Source: RGIG995 sp045635765 | GTDB taxonomy: Bacteria > Bacillota > Clostridia > Oscillospirales > UBA644 | DNA: 8,760 bases | Direction: 5' to 3' | Assembly (NCBI GenBank): GCA_045635765.1 | Contig: JAZTWH010000054.1 | Span: 1-8,760, forward strand | Part shown: positions 1 to 4,614 of the stretch, piece by piece | How the letters are laid out: each line of letters starts with the position of its first letter | How positions within the stretch are numbered: the stretch's first letter is position 1 | The notes under the pieces: model-generated | What the model was told of the DNA's origin: nothing | Seen by the model: the letters and a program-made list of their open reading frames with translations, nothing else | Databases searched by the model: none | Made by a program: the position numbers and the translations under genes

Positions 1-365
1 TTGAATTTGACGCCGTAGGCAACGAACAGCTTGACCGGAACAGGACTTTTTGCGTATTCGCTCGGATTAATGCCAAACTCTTTACGGAAGGCCCGGGTAT
101 AACCGTCCACGCTGGCAAATCCAAGATCAAAAGCCACATCAACGATCTTGGTATGTGACCTTTTCAAACGCAGAGCGGACTTTGCCAGTCGCATCCGACG
201 GATATACTCTGCCGGAGCGAAACCGGTATGCTTCCGAAACAGTCGATGGGAATACCATGGGGAAAAGTTACAGATGTCTGCCAAAGTAGCCAGTGTAATC
301 TCCTCTGTCAGATGCGCTTCAATGTAGTCCTGCATTTTCTGAACCGCAAGAATCTGTTCTGTCAT
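1..365 (-). CDS. AraC-family transcriptional regulator, N-terminal part (cut by window edge)
   Basis: The 121 visible residues, starting MTEQILAVQKMQDYIEAHL, form a complete AraC/XylS DNA-binding domain with two helix-turn-helix units. The first is around residues 24-45 (ITLATLADICNFSPWYSHRLF). The second is around 72-95, followed by the family signature DLGFASVDGYTRAFRKEFG and the NPSEY end motif at 100-104. The HTH domain is at the N-terminus and the chain continues into PVKLFVAYGVKF. That layout resembles Rob/SoxS-like regulators carrying a C-terminal GyrI-like effector domain, but that domain would lie outside the window, so this is inference. The ATG is preceded at close spacing by an excellent AAGGAGGTGA ribosome binding site. 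No good sigma-A promoter is visible upstream; a weak extended -10 (TGG then TATACA on the minus strand, 450-455) lacks a recognisable -35. The ligand and targets cannot be judged from this fragment. Confidence 0.9.
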   Translation of the reverse strand, partial: MTEQILAVQKMQDYIEAHLTEEITLATLADICNFSPWYSHRLFRKHTGFAPAEYIRRMRLAKSALRLKRSHTKIVDVAFDLGFASVDGYTRAFRKEFGINPSEYAKSPVPVKLFVAYGVKF

Positions 366-486
366 GTTCGTCACCTCCTTGTCATCACTTATATTTTACA
401 GGAATCAAGAAAAAATCTCTCGACCGTTTTTGCCATTGTGTTATGTTACTGTATACCATGAAAATGTGAATAGCTACAGGCATTTT

Positions 487-543
487 TGCAAAAAGAAAAA
501 GGTCGATAGTTTCAGATACTCTCGTATCAAAACTATCAACCTT
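487..543 (-). terminator. Intrinsic terminator of tRNA-Pro
   Basis: Arms 499-512 and 530-543 are complementary over 14 bp with one G-T wobble. Inside them a second perfect stem (515-519 with 524-528) closes a 4-base loop. Reading the minus strand, the hairpin is followed by a T-rich run (complement of the A-rich 490-500). It begins only 3 bases after the encoded CCA of tRNA-Pro, so it terminates that single-gene unit. Confidence 0.88.
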
Positions 544-546
544 ATT

Positions 547-623
547 TGGTCCGAGCGGCGGGAGTCGAACCCACGGCCTCTTGAACCCCATTCAAGCGCG
601 CTACCAAACTGCGCTACGCCCGG
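547..623 (-). tRNA. tRNA-Pro, anticodon GGG
   Basis: A full 77-base cloverleaf can be folded on the minus strand. The acceptor arm is CCGGGCG with CGCTCGG (one G-T pair), then discriminator A and an encoded CCA. Positions 8-9 are TA, followed by a GCGC/GCGC D stem. The anticodon stem CTTGA/TCAAG closes the 7-base loop ATGGGGT, giving anticodon GGG, which reads the proline codons CCC and CCT. The T arm GTGGG/CCCGC carries the loop TTCGACT. It is flanked by its own promoter and terminator and is not embedded in a longer tRNA cluster. Confidence 0.97.
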
Positions 624-625
624 AT

Positions 626-640
626 GTCTCTTTTTGAGAC
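626..640 (-). other. Small hairpin in tRNA-Pro 5' leader
   Basis: GTCTC (626-630) and GAGAC (636-640) pair around a loop of five identical bases, between the -10 box (647-652) and the tRNA 5' end (623). The predicted transcription start falls near 640, so the hairpin would sit at the very 5' end of the precursor. It is probably a leader stem removed by RNase P; any function is inference. Confidence 0.5.
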
Positions 641-646
641 CTAAGT

Positions 647-675
647 ATTATAGCACACTTTTTTATATTTTGCAA
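647..675 (-). promoter_or_regulatory. Sigma-A promoter of tRNA-Pro
   Basis: On the minus strand a -35 of TTGCAA (670-675) lies 17 bp from a perfect -10 TATAAT (647-652), which has a TGC extension just upstream. It points at the tRNA-Pro gene, about 24 bases before the mature 5' end. Confidence 0.85.
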
Positions 676-714
676 GAGGAAAAGCGAACATTTTACAATT
701 ATTTCGCAATTAAC

Positions 715-744
715 TTGACAGAACCGAACAAACTGTGGTATACT
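715..744 (+). promoter_or_regulatory. Sigma-A promoter of hflX
   Basis: Consensus -35 TTGACA (715-720) and -10 TATACT (739-744) are separated by 18 bp, with a TGG extended -10 element at 736-738. The promoter lies 44 bases upstream of the hflX start codon and diverges from the tRNA-Pro promoter. Confidence 0.87.
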
Positions 745-787
745 TTATTATAAGAATACATTTTCCTCAAAAATGGGAGGATTTTAT

Positions 788-2002
788 ATGGAAGAAGTGA
801 AAACCTGTCTGCTGTTGGGGGTCTCCGACCGGGAGGACGGAGAGGCCTCCATGGCGGAATTGGAGCAGTTGGCAGAGACGGCCGGGCTGGAGGTCAAGGG
901 GGTCTTGCTGCAACAACGAACCAAGCCGGACAACGCCACCTACATCGGCGGAGGAAAGACCGAAGAGATGCGGGAATTCATTGAACACCACGCCATCGAC
1001 CTGGTCATCGCCAACGGGGAGCTGACGGCCAGTCAAATCCGAAATTTGGAAAACCGTCTGGACGTGGCCGTCATTGACCGAACCATGCTGATTTTAGATA
1101 TTTTTGCCCAGCGAGCCCGTTCCTCGGAGGGGCGGCTGCAGGTGGAGCTTGCCCAACTGCAATACCGTCTCCCCCGCCTTGCCGGATTGGGAGAGAGTCT
1201 TTCCCGGTTGGGGGGCGGAATCGGCACTCGGGGACCGGGGGAAACGAAACTGGAAACCGATCGGCGTCACATCCGCCGACGGATCAAAGCCCTGGAACAC
1301 GCCTTGAAGAACGTAGAGCAACGCCGTCAGATTACCCGTCAGGGCCGGCTCCGGGGTGGGAAGGGGACCGCCGCTCTGGTAGGCTATACCAACTCCGGGA
1401 AATCCACCCTTCTGAACCGTCTGTGCGGCAGTGAGGTTTATGCAAAGGACCAGCTTTTTGCCACCCTCGACCCCACCGTCCGAAGAATGGAAGGACCCAA
1501 GGGACAGGAGATTCTTCTTTCCGACACCGTGGGATTTCTAAGAGACCTTCCCCACACCCTCATCGATGCATTTCGCTCCACCCTGGAAGAATCTCTTTCG
1601 GCAGACGTCCTTCTTTTGGTGGTGGACGGGGCGGATCCCCAGGCAGGGGCCCGTCTGCAAGTGGTTCGGGACCTGTTGCATACCATGGAAGCGGACCAAA
1701 AGCCCATATTTTTAATTATCAATAAAATCGACCAATCTCCAAAGGGGGACTTTGCCCAATTCTACACCTTGGGGTCCAAGGAAAAAATGCGGGTCTTCCC
1801 CCTATCCGCAAAAACGGGGGAAGGATGCGAGGAGCTAAAGCGGTCACTGCTTCGGCACTTTGCCGGAGAATCCGAAAAAACCGTCCTTGTGCCCTACGGA
1901 AAGGGCGAAATGCTGGCGGCCCTCTACCGGGACAAGGTCATATTAAGCAGAGCAGAAACCGAAGAGGGAATCCGAATCACCTACGCCGCAAAAGAAGAAT
2001 AA
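788..2002 (+). CDS. hflX: HflX ribosome-associated GTPase
   Basis: HflX is a conserved cytosolic GTPase that binds the large ribosomal subunit and splits stalled or hibernating ribosomes under stress such as heat shock. The 404-residue product has the usual length and order. The N-terminal HflX domain (about 1-190) includes the glycine-rich segment LGGGIGTRGPGETKLE at 141-156 and an arginine-rich helix after it. A Ras-like G domain follows: G1 GYTNSGKS 199-206, G2 TLDPT 226-230, G3 DTVGF 246-250, G4 NKID 312-315 and G5 SAK 340-342. All nucleotide-binding motifs are intact. The start is placed at ATG 788 because GGGAGG (775-780) lies 7 bases upstream. The longer frame starting at 773 overlaps that ribosome binding site and would only add five residues. 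The gene is monocistronic with its own promoter and terminator and converges on the PerR-like gene. Confidence 0.97.
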   Translation: MEEVKTCLLLGVSDREDGEASMAELEQLAETAGLEVKGVLLQQRTKPDNATYIGGGKTEEMREFIEHHAIDLVIANGELTASQIRNLENRLDVAVIDRTMLILDIFAQRARSSEGRLQVELAQLQYRLPRLAGLGESLSRLGGGIGTRGPGETKLETDRRHIRRRIKALEHALKNVEQRRQITRQGRLRGGKGTAALVGYTNSGKSTLLNRLCGSEVYAKDQLFATLDPTVRRMEGPKGQEILLSDTVGFLRDLPHTLIDAFRSTLEESLSADVLLLVVDGADPQAGARLQVVRDLLHTMEADQKPIFLIINKIDQSPKGDFAQFYTLGSKEKMRVFPLSAKTGEGCEELKRSLLRHFAGESEKTVLVPYGKGEMLAALYRDKVILSRAETEEGIRITYAAKEE

Positions 2003-2009
2003 AAGCAAA

Positions 2010-2036
2010 CTCCCCAAAGAGTCTTTCTTTGGGGAG
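2010..2036. terminator. Bidirectional terminator between hflX and the PerR-like gene
   Basis: A perfect 11-bp stem (2010-2020 CTCCCCAAAGA with 2026-2036) closes a 5-base loop. It lies 7 bases after the hflX stop and 7 bases after the stop of the convergent regulator gene. On the minus strand it is followed by a T-rich run (TTTGCTTTTATT). On the plus strand the tail is weaker (CTTCGTATTATT). It most likely serves both genes, and better for the minus strand. Confidence 0.85.
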
Positions 2037-2043
2037 CTTCGTA

Positions 2044-2415
2044 TTATTGAGCCTGTTGGCTCCGGCAGGTATTGCAAAGAATACGGACCGTCAGATCGTA
2101 GGATTCTACGGGCATTCCCACCGATTGCTCCAGTACTTCCGTCAGATCGGGAACCGGAATATCGTAGACCTCACCGCAAGAAGAACAAAGGCAATGGTGA
2201 TGGGGAAACACGGTCTTGTCAAAATGATCGGGCTGGCCGGGCATTTCGATCCGCAAAATCTCCCCCGCGTCACTCATCAATCCCAGATTGCGGTAAACCG
2301 TACCCATGGCGATGGTGGGAAGGATCTGCTTTGCTTCCAAATAAATCTGCTCTGCCGTCATGTGACGCATGGAATTTTGGATAACGTCAAAAATGATCCT
2401 ACGTTGCTGTGTCAT
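2044..2415 (-). CDS. Fur-family regulator of the PerR (peroxide-sensing) type
   Basis: The 123-residue protein is a small dimeric Fur-superfamily repressor: winged-helix domain (about 1-62) with recognition helix TIAMGTVYRNLGLM, then a metal-binding dimerisation domain. From established knowledge of Bacillus subtilis PerR, the regulatory iron/manganese site uses H37, D85, H91, H93 and D104. Here H18, D66, H72, H74 and D85 sit at exactly the same spacing (constant offset of 19). The aspartate at the last position is a hallmark of PerR, whereas Fur proteins commonly have glutamate there. Two CxxC pairs (C77/C80 and C114/C117) match the structural zinc site. The N-terminus is about 19 residues shorter than in B. 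subtilis PerR, but AAAGGAG 7 bases before the ATG supports this start. The gene has its own promoter and lies downstream of the GNAT gene on the same strand. A role in repressing oxidative-stress genes is inferred. Confidence 0.93.
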   Translation of the reverse strand: MTQQRRIIFDVIQNSMRHMTAEQIYLEAKQILPTIAMGTVYRNLGLMSDAGEILRIEMPGQPDHFDKTVFPHHHCLCSSCGEVYDIPVPDLTEVLEQSVGMPVESYDLTVRILCNTCRSQQAQ

Positions 2416-2466
2416 AGACGACTCCTTTCGGGAAATTAAAGATTAAGAACAATTCCTATTATCTAT

Positions 2467-2495
2467 ATTATAGCATAAATATTTGGCTTTGTCAA
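2467..2495 (-). promoter_or_regulatory. Sigma-A promoter of the PerR-like gene
   Basis: On the minus strand a perfect TTGACA (2490-2495) is 17 bp from a perfect TATAAT (2467-2472) with a TGC extended element. The -35 begins 8 bases after the stop codon of the upstream GNAT gene and no terminator separates them. The regulator may therefore also receive read-through transcription from the GNAT promoter. Confidence 0.92.
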
Positions 2496-2503
2496 GGGGC
2501 AGA

Positions 2504-3082
2504 TCAAAATTTCAAAATTCGCTGGATTTCCTCGGAGGAAAGATGGGGGAACGGAATGGGGCTGGGGGGTGGTTCGGGGTAATCCCCCAAACGACGCTCG
2601 AAAATGGCAACGTCACACCATTGTCCGTGCTTGAAACCGCACTTTTTTTGCAATCCCGCAAGGCGGAATCCAAAACGGCCGTGAAGCTTTTCGCTTTCGG
2701 GATTGGGCCAGGAAACGATGGCACAGACGTTTTGGTATCCCTGTATCCGCAGAAGATCCAGCAATGCGGCATAAAGGTGAGACCCGATGCCGTTTCCGTG
2801 ACACCCCTCCCAAACGTACACCGAAAGCTCCGGCGTCCAGGCAAATCCCGCCCGGGGACGGTAGGGAGAAGCATAGGCATAACCGAGAATTCGGCCCTCG
2901 GCCTCGGCCACCAAAAAGGGAAATTGAAGCAAAATTCCCTCCATCCGCCGACGGAACTCCTCGGGGGTGGGAACCGTGGTTTCAAATGTCACCGTCGTCG
3001 ATTCGACATACGGACGGTAAATATCAAGAATCGCATCCCCATCCTCAAGAGTTGCGATGCGGTAAGTAATCAATCCGGACAT
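2504..3082 (-). CDS. GNAT N-acetyltransferase, phosphinothricin acetyltransferase-like
   Basis: This is a 192-residue Gcn5-related N-acetyltransferase, which transfers acetyl from acetyl-CoA to an amine. Features seen: N-terminal IRPA-like strand YRIATLEDGDAILDIY (7-22), the ASPYRPRAGFAWTPELSVYV block (71-90) typical of the Pat/Bar branch, and the acetyl-CoA pyrophosphate loop HGNGIGSHLY (95-104). WPNPESEKLHGRFGF (125-139) follows, then GLQKKCGFKHGQWCDVAIFE (143-162). In that branch the substrates are phosphinothricin, methionine sulfoximine or related compounds; the natural substrate here is unknown. The first residue of the usual Q/R-x-x-G-x-G loop is histidine (H95), a mild deviation. The C-terminus carries a proline-rich stretch at 168-180 (YPEPPPSPIPFPH), beyond the catalytic fold. 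AGAGG precedes the ATG at normal spacing. It is divergent from the ECF sigma gene and upstream of the PerR-like gene. Confidence 0.93.
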   Translation of the reverse strand: MSGLITYRIATLEDGDAILDIYRPYVESTTVTFETTVPTPEEFRRRMEGILLQFPFLVAEAEGRILGYAYASPYRPRAGFAWTPELSVYVWEGCHGNGIGSHLYAALLDLLRIQGYQNVCAIVSWPNPESEKLHGRFGFRLAGLQKKCGFKHGQWCDVAIFERRLGDYPEPPPSPIPFPHLSSEEIQRILKF

Positions 3083-3105
3083 AGGGCACCTCTCTTTCTT
3101 CCTTC

Positions 3106-3134
3106 ATTATAATATAAAAAGATAAGATTGTCAA
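3106..3134 (-). promoter_or_regulatory. Sigma-A promoter of the GNAT gene
   Basis: On the minus strand a perfect TTGACA (3129-3134) and a perfect TATAAT (3106-3111) are separated by 17 bp. The -35 is only 5 bp from the -35 of the divergent sigma-factor promoter. Confidence 0.92.
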
Positions 3135-3139
3135 GAATA

Positions 3140-3168
3140 TTGACAAAAAGACAGAAAAGATGTATAAT
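3140..3168 (+). promoter_or_regulatory. Sigma-A promoter of the ECF sigma/anti-sigma operon
   Basis: Perfect TTGACA (3140-3145) and perfect TATAAT (3163-3168) with a 17-bp spacer, about 60 bases before the GTG start. It is back to back with the GNAT promoter. It would give housekeeping-level expression of the sigma factor independent of any autoregulation. Confidence 0.9.
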
Positions 3169-3178
3169 AAAGACGGAA

Positions 3179-3205
3179 TGTAACGTTTTGACCCAATGAC
3201 GTATC
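3179..3205 (+). promoter_or_regulatory. Candidate ECF-type autoregulatory promoter
   Basis: TGTAAC followed by GTTTTG (from 3179) and CGTATC (3200-3205) resemble the AAC-containing -35 and CGTA/CGTC -10 boxes recognised by Bacillus ECF sigma factors such as SigW, SigM and SigV. The spacer is 15 bp, against about 16 in those consensus promoters. It lies 25 bases upstream of the sigma gene's start codon, as expected if the sigma factor transcribes its own operon. The match is by eye only. Confidence 0.5.
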
Positions 3206-3229
3206 CTATGAAAGAATCGAGGTGGAACT

Positions 3230-3724
3230 GTGGATCGGTTTCGTGAAATCTACCAGGCCAACGTAAACGAAGTCTACAGTTTTCTGCTCTCCCTCTGCCG
3301 GGATGAGCATCTGGCAGAAGAACTGACCCAGGAAACCTTTGTCCGTGCCATGGATCACATCGACCGCTTCCGGGGGGATTGCAAAATGTCCGTCTGGCTT
3401 TGTCAGATCGGAAAGCATTTGTTCTACCGGCAATATCGCCGGACCCGGAATACCGTGGAGCTGGAGACGGCTCAGATCGACCGCATTGTGCAGGAAGAAT
3501 CTCCCGAACGGGATATTCTTTTAAAAGAGGAAGCCGAAGAGATCCTCCGCCACCTGCACACCCTGGACGACCCCTATAAGGAAGTATTTATGCTCCATAT
3601 TTTTGGGGAGGTCCCCCTGAAGGAGATCAGCCTTTTGTTCGGCAAATCCGACAGCTGGGCCCGGGTCACCTACTATCGGGCAAAGGCCGCCATCATCAAT
3701 AAGCTAAAAGGAGAATCGTCATGA
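3230..3724 (+). CDS. ECF (group 4) RNA polymerase sigma factor
   Basis: The 164-residue protein has the two-domain layout of extracytoplasmic-function sigma factors. Sigma-2 occupies about 1-72, with the -10 recognition and core-binding segment DEHLAEELTQETFVRAMDHI (25-44). After a short linker, sigma-4 spans about 100-160, with the helix-turn-helix VPLKEISLLFGKSDSWARVTYYRAK (128-152) that reads the -35. Length is typical and no sigma-1 or sigma-3 domain is present. The start is a GTG with GAGGTGG (3219-3225) just upstream. Its TGA stop overlaps the ATG of the anti-sigma gene (ATGA at 3721-3724), which implies translational coupling and balanced stoichiometry. Transcription is probably from a sigma-A promoter plus a possible ECF promoter. 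By analogy it would be held at the membrane by the anti-sigma factor until an envelope or antimicrobial signal releases it; the signal is unknown. Confidence 0.96.
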   Translation: MDRFREIYQANVNEVYSFLLSLCRDEHLAEELTQETFVRAMDHIDRFRGDCKMSVWLCQIGKHLFYRQYRRTRNTVELETAQIDRIVQEESPERDILLKEEAEEILRHLHTLDDPYKEVFMLHIFGEVPLKEISLLFGKSDSWARVTYYRAKAAIINKLKGESS

Positions 3725-4302
3725 ACTGCGAAATCATCAAGGATCTTCTGCCCCTTTACATCGACAAGGTGTGCAGTAAAGATACGGAACGGGAAGTAGA
3801 ATCCCATCTGAGCAGCTGTGAATCCTGCCGGGCCGTTTACAAGGATATGATCCGGACCGTCGTTCATGAAGAATCCAAGCCGGAGATTCCGGAAAAGGCC
3901 ATTTATTTGAGAATTCGGCAGAAAATAGGAAATATGCTGATCTTCTCCGTCCTTTTTATTGCCGTCATGGGCTTGGCCTTCGGGATGATCGGAGAGATCG
4001 GGGAGCACGGCTGGCCCCAAGGGATGTTTGCCATCGCCTTTTTCGTCCCCTCCACGGCCTTCCTCATATCTATGATGAATATTTTCTTTTTGGGCGAATA
4101 CCCCTCAAAGCCCTGGTTTTGCTGGGTCTCCGGGATCCTGACGGCAGTCCTGTGCCTCGCAGGAGATCTCATCGCCCTTCTCCACTATCAGTTCCCGCCC
4201 AATTGGCAGATCCTTATCCCCTACTGCCTCGCCATCGCCGCGGTCTTCGGAGGACTTTCCTTCGTGGTCTCGAAATTCTATTCCCGGTTCTGCAACCGAT
4301 AA
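3721..4302 (+). CDS. Zinc-finger membrane anti-sigma factor
   Basis: The 193-residue protein begins with a zinc-binding anti-sigma (zf-HC2/ZAS) domain: C3 plus the HxxxCxxC motif H29-C33-C36 within ESHLSSCESCRAVY. In this family the domain clamps the cognate ECF sigma factor on the cytoplasmic side. A charged linker (about 41-68) is followed by four hydrophobic segments at roughly 70-91, 101-124, 134-154 and 164-184. It therefore appears to be a polytopic membrane protein with very short loops and no large extracellular sensor domain. That differs from single-pass anti-sigmas such as RsiW or RsiV. Signal sensing, if direct, would have to occur within or near the membrane. It is encoded immediately after the sigma gene with a 4-base ATGA overlap; the ribosome binding site (AAAAGGAG) lies inside the end of the sigma gene. 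The operon ends at the hairpins that follow. Confidence 0.93.
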   Translation: MNCEIIKDLLPLYIDKVCSKDTEREVESHLSSCESCRAVYKDMIRTVVHEESKPEIPEKAIYLRIRQKIGNMLIFSVLFIAVMGLAFGMIGEIGEHGWPQGMFAIAFFVPSTAFLISMMNIFFLGEYPSKPWFCWVSGILTAVLCLAGDLIALLHYQFPPNWQILIPYCLAIAAVFGGLSFVVSKFYSRFCNR

Positions 4303-4304
4303 GC

Positions 4305-4338
4305 AATCATAACCGCCGGGGAACCAATAATTATGATT
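4305..4338 (+). repeat. Inverted repeat before the operon terminators
   Basis: AATCATAA (4305-4312) is the exact reverse complement of TTATGATT (4331-4338), with an 18-base intervening loop containing CCGCCGGGG. It starts two bases after the anti-sigma stop codon and is followed by two further hairpins. It may simply be an AU-rich 3' stem of the mRNA. Confidence 0.45.
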
Positions 4339-4343
4339 ATCAA

Positions 4344-4370
4344 AAAGCCACGCGATCATTGCGTGGCTTT
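4344..4370. terminator. First of two tandem terminator hairpins after the anti-sigma gene
   Basis: AAAGCCACGC (4344-4353) pairs perfectly with GCGTGGCTTT (4361-4370) around a 7-base loop. The plus-strand T run after the GC part is short (CTTTCT), so alone it would be a modest terminator. Confidence 0.7.
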
Positions 4371-4372
4371 CT

Positions 4373-4405
4373 AAAAACTCCTACGGAACACCGTAGGAGT
4401 TTTTT
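4373..4405 (+). terminator. Strong intrinsic terminator of the sigma/anti-sigma operon
   Basis: ACTCCTACGG (4377-4386) pairs perfectly with CCGTAGGAGT (4391-4400) around an AACA loop. The stem is flanked by A5 (4373-4377) and a run of six T (4400-4405), a textbook rho-independent terminator that could also work on the other strand. Confidence 0.92.
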
Positions 4406-4555
4406 ACGAAGAATGTCCCTATCCCCGGAGATGGACGGGATGACCTCCCCTTTTCCCTTAGAACAGAGACCGAAACACAGATTTTTATTATTACGATTCC
4501 ATAAACACCCAAAAAAGCCAATGGATTCCACGGGCAAAAAAATTAGGAAACCTTA
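4406..4555. other. Intergenic spacer, nothing recognised
   Basis: Between the terminators and the transporter promoter I find no gene with a ribosome binding site, no RNA gene and no strong hairpin. The open frames crossing it start inside the anti-sigma gene in another frame and have no start signals of their own. An A-rich stretch precedes the -35 box. Confidence 0.5.
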
Positions 4556-4584
4556 TTGACAAAAAGTGTCGAAAATGGTATAAT
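4556..4584 (+). promoter_or_regulatory. Sigma-A promoter of the IT-superfamily transporter gene
   Basis: Perfect TTGACA (4556-4561) and perfect TATAAT (4579-4584) at 17 bp, with a TGG extended -10 at 4576-4578. Transcription would start about 25 bases before the start codon, leaving a short leader with no room for a riboswitch. Confidence 0.93.
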
Positions 4585-4614
4585 GATGTTATATTTTTAG
4601 AGAGGATTGTTATC

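Noticed and set aside
739..753. Half-site ATTATAA downstream of the hflX -10, resembling a Per box
   Set aside because: Only one half matches; the other half shows almost no similarity.
364..753. Plus-strand open frames across the AraC leader and tRNA-Pro region
   Set aside because: They run over a terminator, a tRNA and promoters and have no ribosome binding site; they are chance frames.
1825..2439. Long plus-strand frame overlapping the end of hflX and antisense to the PerR-like gene
   Set aside because: It is the shadow of two well-supported genes, crosses their terminator and has no start signals.
2455..2475. Possible Per box overlapping the -10 of the PerR-like gene (autoregulation)
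   Set aside because: The best alignment to the 7-1-7 consensus gives only about 10 of 14 matches, and the AT-rich -10 region makes such a match likely by chance.
4328..4342. TAATTATGATTATCA matches 12 of 14 bases of a Fur-box 7-1-7 consensus
   Set aside because: It lies between a stop codon and a terminator, over 200 bases from the next promoter, in AT-rich DNA. Half of it is explained by the inverted repeat of the mRNA 3' end.
4585..4614. Riboswitch upstream of the transporter gene
   Set aside because: The leader after the predicted start site is under 30 bases, too short for a structured switch.
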